DNA of 40,314 nt, from assembly GCA_964544115.1 (NCBI GenBank), contig CAZJBP010000005.1, positions 1 through 40,314 of the forward strand, written 5' to 3'. Within the stretch, counting starts at the first letter, position 1. Each line of letters opens with the position of its first letter. Shown piece after piece: positions 17,064-25,359 of the stretch. The notes under the pieces are model-generated. The model saw only the letters and a list, made by a program, of their open reading frames with translations, had not been told where the DNA came from and did no database searches. This DNA is from CAZJBP01 sp964544115. GTDB lineage: Bacteria; Verrucomicrobiota; Kiritimatiellia; UBA8416; JADHWI01. Position numbers and translations under genes: made by a program.

Positions 17064-20000
17064 ATGATACTGCCGTTCACAATGAAGTCCCTGATGGGCT
17101 GGGGCGGCGAGCGCGTCCTCCAGAATGCCCAGGCCCTGCTGGACAAGGGCCTCGTCCAGCAGGCCGAATGGGAGGCGCCCTGGATCAAGGGCACCGTCCT
17201 CTGGAATAACCGCCCGCTCCAGACCTCGGCCCTCATCACCAAGGGCGGCATCCTCGAGAGCCACTGCCCGTGCTACACCAACCGCGAGCGCGGCCTGGTG
17301 TGCGACCACGTCATCGCGCTCGGCCTGGTGCTCGTGAAGCGCGCCACCGACCCGCAGCGCGACGTGAAGTACCGCGAGGAGATGCGCCGGGCGTCGCGGC
17401 TGGCCACGATCAGCGAATCGAGCTACATCCGGCGCGTGCCGGACACCGAGCCCGGCGCCGTCCCCGCGCGCCTGCACCTCACGGCGCCGGCGGGGTGGCT
17501 CGCCGCATGGCAGCAGGGCGGCAGCGGCCTGGAGCTGCGCTGCGAACTGGAGGCCCAGGGCCGGCGCATGCCCCTGGACCAGGTGCCGCGCGGCATCCCG
17601 TACGCGTTCAGCCGCTCCGACGAATCCCTGCTGTTCGTGCTGGAGGACATCAGCGAGGGCCCTCCCACGGGGCGGATGAACGTGGGGGCCGAGGACTTCC
17701 TGAACATCCTGCGCCTGCTGAGCGGGGGCGGAGCGCTGCACATCGACGGCGCCGCGGACCTCGCCGTTAACCCGGTGCCCGTCGGCTCGCACCTGCGGAT
17801 GAACCTCGACGGGGCGACCGGCGAACTGCGCCTGCTGATCCACACGGAGGTGCCGTTCATGGCTGCCGGCGAGGCCCCGGCATATCTCGTGTCGGGCCGC
17901 TCGGGCTGGGTGCTGGGAGCCGGCCAGCTCTGGCCCCTGGAAGCCGTCCTGCCCCGCCCCTACCACGGCCTCTACCAGGCTCCGGTGGCTGTCCCGAGGT
18001 CGGATGTGATCCGCTTCATGAAGCAGGAGCTGCCCCTGATCGGGCAGCACATGCCCGTCGAGTCCGACCTCTCGCTGGACCTGTTCAGCGTCGAGCCCGC
18101 CATCCCCCGGATGCGCCTCGTGCTGCGCGGCAGCCCGGCGTCCGTGTCGGCCACGCTGCTGGCCTGTTACGACGCGATCGAAATGGTGGCCGCCAAGCCC
18201 GACGCGCGAGGCCTGTTCGCGCTGCCCGCCCCGGACGATCTGATGGGCTACCGCGTCCGCAACCCCGAGCGCGAGCAGCAGGCGCTGACGCTGCTGGAGC
18301 GCTTCGGCCTGCGGGGCCCGCGGGGCGATGAGCTGGGGCCGGTGGTGGGGAGCCGCGAGGTCCTCAACCTGCTGGGCACGTGCGTGCCCTTCCTGCGCCG
18401 CCACGGCTGGCAGGTAACCCTGGAGGGGCGCGTGGGCCCGTTCATGGACGGGCTGAGCTTTGCCACGCCGGTGGTCAACATCCAGGACACGACCTCGGGC
18501 GGCTGGTTCGACGTGGGGTTCAACTTCGAGGACGGGCAGGGCGCCAGCCTCTCCGCCGCCGATGTGCAGCGCGCCCTGCGGATGGGCGACGCCTTCATCC
18601 AGCGGGGCGACCGGGCCCTGCTGATCGACTCCGATGCCGTCACCTCGATGCTCGACGTCTTCGCCGACTGCGGCGGCCGCAGCGGGAGCCAGCCGGGCCA
18701 CTTCCTGCTGTCCAACCTGTATGCGCCGTTCGTCAAGTCCTCGCTCGACGGCCTGGATGGCGTCGATGTCGAGGTGTCGCCGGACTGGCGCGACCGCGCC
18801 GCCCGCCAGAATCGCCAGCTGCGGATCGAGCCGTCGCCGCTGAACCCCGAGCTGGCCGGGCGGCTGCGCCTCTACCAGCGCGAGGGCGTCGACTGGCTGT
18901 ACTTCCTCGAGCGCGGCGGGTTCTGCGGCATCCTGGCCGACGAAATGGGCCTGGGCAAAACCATCCAGACGCTGGCCTGGCTGTCGCAGGCGCGGGCGGA
19001 CGAGGACTCCCAGGGCCTCCCCGCGCTGATCATCTGCCCGACCAGCCTCGTGGACAACTGGGAGTCCGAGGCCGCGGCCTTCGTGCCGTGGATGCGCACG
19101 CTGAAGATGAGCGGCGCCGACCGGCACGAGCTGTGGAGCCGCGTGACCGAGTCCGACCTCGTGATCACGTCCTACGCGCTGCTGCGGCGCGACTGCGACC
19201 GCTACGCAGAGCTGGACTTCGCCGTGATGGTCTTGGACGAGGCCCAGCACATCAAGAACCGCAGCACGCAGAACGCCCTCTCGGCCAAGCGCATCCCCGC
19301 CCGCCACCGCGTGGTGCTGACGGGCACGCCGATGGAGAACAGCGTGAGCGACCTCTGGTCGATCATGGACTTCCTGATGCCCGGCTATCTCGGCTCGCCG
19401 GACACGTTCCGCGCCAACTACGAACTGCCCATCGGCCACGGCGACGCCGACGGCGAGCTGGCGCAGACCAAGCTCCGGCGCAAACTGCAGCCGTTCCTGC
19501 TGCGCCGCCTGAAGGTCGACGTGGCCGCCGACCTGCCGCCCAAGATCGAGAAGACCGCCCTGTGCGCGCTGTCGGCCGACCAGAAGGTCGTGTATGCCGA
19601 GCTGCTCGCCGCGTCGCGCCGCCGCGTGAGCGACCTGGTGGCGAAGAAGGGCTTCAACCAGTGCCGGATGGAGATCCTGACCACGCTGCTGAGGCTGCGC
19701 CAGGCCAGCTGCCACCTGGAGCTGCTCAACATGCCCCAGCTCAAGGCGGAGAACCCCTCCGCCAAGATGGACATGTTCTTCGAGCTGATCGACGAGGCGC
19801 TCGACGGCGGGCACCGCGTCCTCGTGTTCAGCCAGTTCGTGTCCATGCTGACGATCCTGCGCCGCGAGCTCGACGCGAAGGGCCTCGGCTACTGCTATCT
19901 CGACGGATCCACACAGAACCGCGGCGAGGTCGTCCGCGAGTTCAACACCAACCGCAGCGTTCCGCTGTTTCTGATCAGCCTCAAGGCCGGCGGAACGGGC

Positions 20001-20267
20001 CTCAACCTCACCGGGGCCGACATGGTGATCCACTTTGACCCCTGGTGGAACCCGGCCGTGGAGGACCAGGCCACCGACCGCGCCCACCGCATCGGCCAGA
20101 AGCGCACGGTCTACAGCGTCAAGCTCATCGCCGAGGGCACCATCGAGCAGAAGGTGCTGGAGCTGCAGAAGAAGAAGCGAGCCCTGATCGACGCCACGAT
20201 CGAGTCGGACGAGGACGTCGCCCGCAGCCTCTCGTGGGAGGATGTCCAGGAGTTGCTCGAGGCGTAG
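17064..20267 (+). CDS. SWIM-domain SNF2-family ATPase
   Basis: A 1067-residue Swi2/Snf2 (RapA/HepA-like) DNA translocase. An N-terminal SWIM zinc finger has Cys68, Cys70, Cys80 and His82 (CPC...CDH). A long middle region (about 100-590) has no recognised domain. The helicase core has motif I ADEMGLGKT (Lys632), motif II LDEAQH, motif III LTGTPMEN, motif V SLKAGGTGLNL and motif VI QATDRAHRIGQ. All are intact, so it is probably an active ATPase that remodels protein-DNA or RNA-polymerase complexes. The ATG at 17064 lacks a clear Shine-Dalgarno. The second ATG (17082) is no better. It follows the possible flavin-barrel gene by 39 bases. Bacterial SWIM-SNF2 proteins are widespread, but their targets are poorly known. 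Confidence 0.93.
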   Translation: MILPFTMKSLMGWGGERVLQNAQALLDKGLVQQAEWEAPWIKGTVLWNNRPLQTSALITKGGILESHCPCYTNRERGLVCDHVIALGLVLVKRATDPQRDVKYREEMRRASRLATISESSYIRRVPDTEPGAVPARLHLTAPAGWLAAWQQGGSGLELRCELEAQGRRMPLDQVPRGIPYAFSRSDESLLFVLEDISEGPPTGRMNVGAEDFLNILRLLSGGGALHIDGAADLAVNPVPVGSHLRMNLDGATGELRLLIHTEVPFMAAGEAPAYLVSGRSGWVLGAGQLWPLEAVLPRPYHGLYQAPVAVPRSDVIRFMKQELPLIGQHMPVESDLSLDLFSVEPAIPRMRLVLRGSPASVSATLLACYDAIEMVAAKPDARGLFALPAPDDLMGYRVRNPEREQQALTLLERFGLRGPRGDELGPVVGSREVLNLLGTCVPFLRRHGWQVTLEGRVGPFMDGLSFATPVVNIQDTTSGGWFDVGFNFEDGQGASLSAADVQRALRMGDAFIQRGDRALLIDSDAVTSMLDVFADCGGRSGSQPGHFLLSNLYAPFVKSSLDGLDGVDVEVSPDWRDRAARQNRQLRIEPSPLNPELAGRLRLYQREGVDWLYFLERGGFCGILADEMGLGKTIQTLAWLSQARADEDSQGLPALIICPTSLVDNWESEAAAFVPWMRTLKMSGADRHELWSRVTESDLVITSYALLRRDCDRYAELDFAVMVLDEAQHIKNRSTQNALSAKRIPARHRVVLTGTPMENSVSDLWSIMDFLMPGYLGSPDTFRANYELPIGHGDADGELAQTKLRRKLQPFLLRRLKVDVAADLPPKIEKTALCALSADQKVVYAELLAASRRRVSDLVAKKGFNQCRMEILTTLLRLRQASCHLELLNMPQLKAENPSAKMDMFFELIDEALDGGHRVLVFSQFVSMLTILRRELDAKGLGYCYLDGSTQNRGEVVREFNTNRSVPLFLISLKAGGTGLNLTGADMVIHFDPWWNPAVEDQATDRAHRIGQKRTVYSVKLIAEGTIEQKVLELQKKKRALIDATIESDEDVARSLSWEDVQELLEA

Positions 20268-20289
20268 GGCCGTCGCTCCCGATGCGAAA

Positions 20290-20319
20290 GCCGCGTTCCC
20301 GTTCACGGCGGAGCGCGGC
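20290..20319. terminator. Imperfect hairpin after the SNF2 gene
   Basis: GCCGCG (20290-20295) pairs with CGCGGC (20314-20319). Counting flanking bases, twelve pairs form with one mismatch and one G-U pair. It lies 22 bases after the SNF2 stop and just past the end of the vapC remnant on the other strand, so it could end transcription from both sides. The flanking T content is only slight (CTTT on the - strand). Confidence 0.35.
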
Positions 20320-20330
20320 CTTGCTGGCGG

Positions 20331-20504
20331 TCAGATGATATCGAGACCGATATGCTTCGCCATCCTGTCGAAGTCCGAATCATGGTGGATGAGCTGCAGA
20401 CTGTGCTCGGCACAGAAGGTGCCGATGAGCACGTCTATTGTCTTTCAGACCGTCACGCCCTTCGACCTGAGAAACCGGTAGTTGGATGCCGACTTCTCGG
20501 CGAT
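20331..20504 (-). pseudogene. vapC-like PIN-domain toxin remnant
   Basis: The - strand from about 20504 reads, in one frame, IAEKSASNYRFLRSKGVTV, then a TGA stop (20447-20445). It continues KTIDVLIGTFCAEHSLQL and HHDSDFDRMAKHIGLDII to a second stop at 20331. This is the C-terminal half of a VapC PIN-domain ribonuclease: NYRxLRxKGxTVxKTIDVLIGTFC is the family core, and the late D-x-D-F residues belong to the metal site. The TGA sits where the family normally has an Arg, consistent with a CGA-to-TGA change. The N-terminal half and a VapB partner are absent. The gene is therefore broken twice and should not make a toxin. I found this by reading the strand directly. Confidence 0.8.
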
Positions 20505-20573
20505 GGAACTCCGTCCACCCCGGCCCTTCACACCCGCATCGACATCTTTCCGACGAGTCCCGGAACACCGCGT

Positions 20574-22505
20574 TCACGTCCCATGCATCCATACCAGCAT
20601 TTCCTGTCCCGGAGCGCGGTTTCCCCAGACGCAGTAGGGGACGGCCGTGACGGCCACCTTCCGGCGCATGCTCGGGGCCATGCGGTAGATCGGCCCGTCC
20701 TTCCAATCCTGCGGCCGCCGGCGCAGGGCCTGGCCGCGCAGCACAACCACGCCGCCCATCTGGCCTTTCACGAAGACCGGCGTGAACCGGCCCGTGGCCG
20801 AGAGCGTGATGTCATTGAGTTCACAACCGTTATCCTTCTGCTCGAAGCAGTAGACCAGCGGCCCGCGCTGCAAAGCCACCCGTCCGCAGTCCATGCGCAC
20901 CTTGGGATTGGCCTCCATCCGCAGCACCGGCATGGCAAGCGTCAACTTCACCCGGTCACCCGTCTGCCAGCGGCGCTCGACGCGGACGTACCCGCCAGCC
21001 GCTTTGGCGCGTACGGGCTTGCCGTTGACGGCCAGGGAGAACTTCGGGCACCAGTTCGGGATGCGCAAGGCCAGCGTGAAGCGCGCGGCGGATTCCAGGT
21101 TCAGGAGCATGGTGACCTTGCCGTCCCAAGGGTACCGGGTGGTGGTGTGCATCCGCAGCGTCTGCCCGGCCACGTGCAACTCGGCGTCGCCCTGGGCATA
21201 GAGGTGAACCACGGCTGCGTCGTCCTTCTCCGAGTAGAAATACTGCCCCACGGAGGCGATCAGGCGCGCAATGTTCGTCGGGCAGCAGGCGCAGCCGAAC
21301 CACTCCTGGCGCGCGGCGGCCACATTCTCCCCGGCGCCGCGGCTGGCCGCCGGATAGACGGCCAGCGGATTCGCATAGAAGAAACGGCGGCCATCCAAGC
21401 TGACCCCGCTCAGGCAGCCGTTGTACAGGCTGCGCTCCATCACGTCCGCGAATTCACCTTCGCCCGTGAGCTGCAACATGCGATGCGCCCAGAACACCAG
21501 CCCCACCGAGGCACAGGTCTCGCAGTAGGCCGTCTCGTTCGGCAGATCGTAGTTGAAGGAGAAACCCTCGTTACGGCCCGATGAACCGATGCCACCGGTC
21601 ACATACATGCGCTTGCTCGTCAGATAGGACCACAGTCTGCGCAACGCCGGCAGCAGAGAGACGTCACCGGCTTCCTTGGCGACATCCGCCATGCCGCAGT
21701 AGAGGTACATCGCGCGCACGGCATGTCCGACCACCTCCTTCTGCTCACGCACGGGCTGGTGGGCCTGACAGTCGACATAGTCATTCCCGAACCAATTCTC
21801 CTTCGGCCATCCCTTCTGGCGGAGCGCTTCGTCCTCCAGCCGGAAGTAGTTTGGCTCCTGTCCCCGCTCGTCGATGAAGTACTTCGCCAGGTCCAGGTAT
21901 CGCCTTTCTCCCGTGGTGCGGTAGAGTTTCACCAGGGCCAGTTCTATTTCCTCATGCCCGCAATAGCCGCGCTTCTGCCCTGGCCCGCGGCCAAACACCT
22001 TGCCGATATGGTCCGCGCAGCGGCACATGACATCGAGAAATTGGCGTTTGCCGGTTGCCTCGAAGTAGGCGGTCGCACCCTCGATCAGGTGTCCGGCGCA
22101 GTAAAGCTCGTGCCATTCCGCCAGATTGGCCCATCTCTTCTCCGGCGCCACCACCGTGAAGTGCGTGTTTAGATATCCGTCTGGCTGTTGGGCGTTGGCG
22201 ATCAGGGCCACGACCCCGTCCACGCGGTCCTCCAGTTGCCTGTCAGGACGGATCTTCAGGCGGTAGGCAGCGGCCTCGATCCACTTGCCGATGTCGGAAT
22301 CCCAGAAGATGTGCGGCGGGTTCGGTTGTCCCGGTTTCCAGTCGAGCCGCCAGGCGTCGATGCGCCCGGTCTGTTTGCACTGCTCATACTCGATGGGCAG
22401 CGTGATCTCGTGGTTCACGGACTGGCGTGGCGCCCAAAACGGGTCCGCCAGCGAAACCCGCGTGAACGACACCGCAGAAAGCGAGCCGGCAAGTTTAACT
22501 GACAT
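20574..22505 (-). CDS. GH127 beta-L-arabinofuranosidase
   Basis: A 643-residue glycoside hydrolase of family 127, which removes beta-L-arabinofuranose from arabino-oligosaccharides with a zinc-coordinated cysteine nucleophile. Hallmarks: DPFWAPRQSVN near the start, FWDSDIGKWIEAAAY, YCGHEEIELALVKLYRTTG, and YVTGGIGSS. NETAYCETCAS supplies Glu329 and Cys331, and FGCACCPTN supplies Cys407 and Cys408. These correspond to the Glu/Cys and CC residues of the Bifidobacterium enzyme HypBA1. There is no signal peptide, so it should act in the cytoplasm on imported oligosaccharides. The length equals that of characterised members. The ATG at 22505 is preceded by AAAGG and gives the family N-terminus. 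It lies 81 bases downstream of the lamin-tail-domain gene on the same strand, perhaps in one transcript. Confidence 0.93.
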   Translation of the reverse strand: MSVKLAGSLSAVSFTRVSLADPFWAPRQSVNHEITLPIEYEQCKQTGRIDAWRLDWKPGQPNPPHIFWDSDIGKWIEAAAYRLKIRPDRQLEDRVDGVVALIANAQQPDGYLNTHFTVVAPEKRWANLAEWHELYCAGHLIEGATAYFEATGKRQFLDVMCRCADHIGKVFGRGPGQKRGYCGHEEIELALVKLYRTTGERRYLDLAKYFIDERGQEPNYFRLEDEALRQKGWPKENWFGNDYVDCQAHQPVREQKEVVGHAVRAMYLYCGMADVAKEAGDVSLLPALRRLWSYLTSKRMYVTGGIGSSGRNEGFSFNYDLPNETAYCETCASVGLVFWAHRMLQLTGEGEFADVMERSLYNGCLSGVSLDGRRFFYANPLAVYPAASRGAGENVAAARQEWFGCACCPTNIARLIASVGQYFYSEKDDAAVVHLYAQGDAELHVAGQTLRMHTTTRYPWDGKVTMLLNLESAARFTLALRIPNWCPKFSLAVNGKPVRAKAAGGYVRVERRWQTGDRVKLTLAMPVLRMEANPKVRMDCGRVALQRGPLVYCFEQKDNGCELNDITLSATGRFTPVFVKGQMGGVVVLRGQALRRRPQDWKDGPIYRMAPSMRRKVAVTAVPYCVWGNRAPGQEMLVWMHGT

Positions 22506-22586
22506 AGACGCCACACCTTTCCAGTTATTGTATCGTCTCCGTCTTTCTCCGCCCGCACAACACCCCGCCGGCCTGCTGCCGGCCAT

Positions 22587-23591
22587 TCAAGGCTCCACAA
22601 GGAAAGACCGCGGACAACAAGGCGCCCACTTGCTGCACCTGACTGACCCGTCCGCATCTCGCACTTCGCCGCGGAGCCGCCAGTAGTAGGTGCCACTCGA
22701 CAGCCTGTTCTCCTTGAAAGGCATCAACGTGCCAATGGGCCCAGCCATCGTATCAAACACCACATCACGGAATTCAGAGTCTCTTGCCACCTGGAATCGC
22801 ACGGGCCGCTCGTACTTCGCCCAGGTGAACTTCTGCGTATCTGGCGCTTCGTCATCAACAACCTGGGGTGTGCCAAACATATAATATGGCATGTGGAAGG
22901 GAGGGTTGGGCTCTCCTTGGCTGACCTCGCATGAGGAGTATGGAAACCATTCCGCGTCGCGCCTGTGTTTATCAATCTCTTCCCTGGCAAGCGTCCCCCC
23001 CACGTCTAATCGCCTCTGGACACCGCCAATCAGGTTGAGGACGCGCTTCCGCTCCTGCTCGTCGCCAGATTCAACAGCCGCCTTGAGCCTCCTCACTATC
23101 TCCGACACTGTGCACGGTTGTTGCCACTCTACGATGTCGGAATCGCCGCCACCTGCTTCGGCGCTTCGTACGAGCGCACAGGATCGCGCCCCCTCCTTGA
23201 GGAACCGTTTGCCGTCCACAATTGGCGGCGCCAAGTACCACGTCCCGCGCCGCTCGCCCACAGGAGGCGCCTGTCTCTCATCGCCGAAGAAGACGATCAC
23301 CATCCCTCCCGGCCGAACCGCGCTCGCCGCGTCCGGGAATTGAAACGTCACGCCCTCAGCGTCCCTGACCCGCCATCCAGCGATAGTGGCGTCACGGTTG
23401 CCGACGTTCTGGACTTCCACCCACACATTGCTTGGCGCTCCTTCCCAGAACGGCTGGATCTCCGAGAACACCAGATCCGGGCCGTCTTGCTCAGCCTGGA
23501 CGTGTGTTTCAGCCTGAGAGGCTACTGATATGCATGGTACACTCGCGCCGATCGCGATCAACGACAACACAACGATGTGCTTCACGCTCAT
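22587..23591 (-). CDS. Secreted lamin-tail-domain protein
   Basis: A 334-residue exported protein. A signal peptide covers about 1-25 (VKHIVVLSLIAIGASVPCI). Residues about 38-105 (DLVFSEIQPFWEGAPSNVWVEVQN to PGGMVIVFFG) have the strand pattern of a lamin-tail (LTD) domain, an Ig-like fold found in many secreted bacterial proteins. A helical stretch (about 160-205) follows. The C-terminal part ends with WAKYERPVRFQVARDSEF and SGTYYWRLRGEV, the pattern of fibronectin-III-like domains in PVC and Bacteroidetes carbohydrate proteins. The ATG at 23591 is chosen to begin a normal signal peptide; no strong Shine-Dalgarno is visible. Codon usage and base composition are less GC-rich than in most neighbours. 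Function unknown; its place before a GH127 gene hints at glycan work. Confidence 0.7.
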   Translation of the reverse strand: MSVKHIVVLSLIAIGASVPCISVASQAETHVQAEQDGPDLVFSEIQPFWEGAPSNVWVEVQNVGNRDATIAGWRVRDAEGVTFQFPDAASAVRPGGMVIVFFGDERQAPPVGERRGTWYLAPPIVDGKRFLKEGARSCALVRSAEAGGGDSDIVEWQQPCTVSEIVRRLKAAVESGDEQERKRVLNLIGGVQRRLDVGGTLAREEIDKHRRDAEWFPYSSCEVSQGEPNPPFHMPYYMFGTPQVVDDEAPDTQKFTWAKYERPVRFQVARDSEFRDVVFDTMAGPIGTLMPFKENRLSSGTYYWRLRGEVRDADGSVRCSKWAPCCPRSFLVEP

Positions 23592-23681
23592 AGGCACAGG
23601 TTAATAGTCAACCTTCAACCCGAATTCAAGGCGCGCTGTTTCTTTGGCGGGTGTGGCCGCAGCGCAGCCGTAAACAGCGGA

Positions 23682-23756
23682 GCGGTACCCGTACACGTGC
23701 ACGATCTCTCGACTGCAGAACGTCGGGAACGGGAACGTGTATGCGTACGGGACCGC
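23682..23756. repeat. Hexamer inverted array
   Basis: Positions 23724-23753 read as five 6-bp units (CGGGAA, CGGGAA, CGTGTA, TGCGTA, CGGGAC). Positions 23682-23705 read as four related units on the opposite strand (GCGGTA, CCCGTA, CACGTG, CACGAT). The outer parts form an imperfect inverted repeat. The site lies between the 3' end of the membrane-anchored unknown and the start of the lamin-tail gene. It resembles the heptamer arrays but has a period of six. Confidence 0.5.
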
Positions 23757-23769
23757 CTTGCCCCGGGGC

Positions 23770-25359
23770 CTACGGCCGGTCCGCGGCGCGGCGGCCGCGG
23801 ATATCGAATGCCAGCGTGGTGCTGTCATCCGACCGGACCAGGTCGAGGCTGACCTCTCCCAGCGGGGCAAGGCGACTGAGCCAGGGCTCGACGTGCGCAA
23901 GTTCGGCCCGGGAGAAGGGCGGCTTCGGCGGGTTGCTCAGCATCACCCATAGTTCATAGACGGCTTTCAGATTCCGCGCCGCGTCCGCGGCCGGCGACGT
24001 ATCCACCCACACCGCGGCGCCCGTGCCCGGCGGCGCAGCGGCCAGCGCGGCCACGGCCGGGTGAGGCGGCTCCTCGCCGACCGCCGACAGCGCGCGTCCG
24101 AGCGTTTGCGCGTTGCTGCAGAACACGACCCACGCGCCGAATGGCGCCATGCCAAGCTTCTCGAGCGGCGGCACCACATCGCCCGGATCCTGCCGCGCGC
24201 TGGCAAAGACCGTCACCGCCTGACCCTCCACCTCCATGTCGCGCGGCAGGTAGCTGGTCCGCAATCCCGCGTTCAACCGGTCGATCACGTTGGTCGCATC
24301 GGCCATGGCGGCCGCCGCGTCGGTCACCGGCACGGCCAGAAAGATGGAGGGAACGCGCAGCGACATGACGCGGCCGCTCCAGTCCCCCGAGGCCACCCAG
24401 GCGAAGACCGGCGCATCGACCCGCACGTGCCGCTTGGTCACCCCGCGAACCGCTTCCTTTACCGCCGGCGGCAGCGGAGACCGGCTGACCCACGCGGCCG
24501 CATCGCCGGCGGACATTGCCCCGAGCGCGACGGTGCCAGGCGGAATCGGCAGGCCAGCGGCCGAGGTCAGCCCGTCAGTCGTTAGAGCGCGCCCCGGCGG
24601 CATGGGCTTCGGCACGGCAATCGACCCGCGGCAGCCTTCCGCGTTGACGGCATCCAGAACGACGCGCCACGGCGGCGTGCCGCTGTCCGTTCGGACCCAG
24701 GCCCGGTCCCGCGCGGCATCGAACGAGGCCCCCCACCCCTCCGGCGGCGCCACCAGCCACGGTGCCGGCAGGGCCGCGCGCGCCGCCCGCACCCGCAGGC
24801 GGGCCGCCGCCATCGGGTCGTGCGAAAGGCAGGCGATGATCACGCCCTCGTAGACGGCGACCGATACCGTCTGCCCCTCCGGCAGGCCGCGGCCCTGCCA
24901 CTGCCAGAGTTTGTCGCCACCCAGGCGCACGCACGTGACGCCGGACAGTTGCCGATCCATCAATCCGAGGCGCAGGTACTGGGCCTGCCGCCCCGCCCAG
25001 GTCGCCAGCATCCACCCCGAGGCGCCGGACGGCCCTGGCGGTATGACGGCAAACAGCGTGCGGCGCGGGCAAAAGCGGCTGACCAACCGGCGGACGGCGG
25101 GCGTGTCGAGCGACACGGCGGAGCCGGCCTGCGCGTTCGCGCCGCCGGCCGCGATCAGGAGGGCGCGCAGCGTCGGACACCGCGCCACCTCGGACCAGCG
25201 GCCCGCCAGCGCCTCGTGGTCGGTGACCAGCGTCGCCTCTTCGGGAATCAGGCTGTACAGCCGCTCGGGGCGGTACGGAAACGTGAAGATCCAGCAGACG
25301 CACGCCGCGAGGGACATCAGCAGGAGCAGCCAGAAGACGATACGTTTGAAGATCTTCAT
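23770..25359 (-). CDS. Membrane-anchored protein of unknown function
   Basis: A 529-residue protein I do not recognise. Residues about 8-28 form one hydrophobic anchor or uncleaved signal (FWLLLLMSLAACVCWIFTF) after a short basic N-terminus, so most of the protein should lie outside the cytoplasmic membrane. The body begins YRPERLYSLIPEEATLVTDHE and holds repeated alpha/beta segments with no catalytic motif I can name. Its ATG overlaps the pyrD stop (ATGA), so it is translated with pyrimidine genes without an evident functional link. The pattern of a single anchor followed by a LIPxxA segment is loosely like large exported proteins of PVC bacteria. It is full-length with no sign of damage. 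Confidence 0.75.
   Translation of the reverse strand: MKIFKRIVFWLLLLMSLAACVCWIFTFPYRPERLYSLIPEEATLVTDHEALAGRWSEVARCPTLRALLIAAGGANAQAGSAVSLDTPAVRRLVSRFCPRRTLFAVIPPGPSGASGWMLATWAGRQAQYLRLGLMDRQLSGVTCVRLGGDKLWQWQGRGLPEGQTVSVAVYEGVIIACLSHDPMAAARLRVRAARAALPAPWLVAPPEGWGASFDAARDRAWVRTDSGTPPWRVVLDAVNAEGCRGSIAVPKPMPPGRALTTDGLTSAAGLPIPPGTVALGAMSAGDAAAWVSRSPLPPAVKEAVRGVTKRHVRVDAPVFAWVASGDWSGRVMSLRVPSIFLAVPVTDAAAAMADATNVIDRLNAGLRTSYLPRDMEVEGQAVTVFASARQDPGDVVPPLEKLGMAPFGAWVVFCSNAQTLGRALSAVGEEPPHPAVAALAAAPPGTGAAVWVDTSPAADAARNLKAVYELWVMLSNPPKPPFSRAELAHVEPWLSRLAPLGEVSLDLVRSDDSTTLAFDIRGRRAADRP

Noticed and set aside
15906..20306. A very long open frame on the - strand opposite the flavin-barrel and SNF2 genes
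   Set aside because: It is the mirror of two well-conserved + strand genes in GC-rich DNA. Its translation is rich in His, Gln, Val and Leu with no family pattern.
20352..21584. A 410-codon + strand frame opposite the vapC remnant and GH127
   Set aside because: The - strand encodes unmistakable GH127 motifs; the + frame has none.
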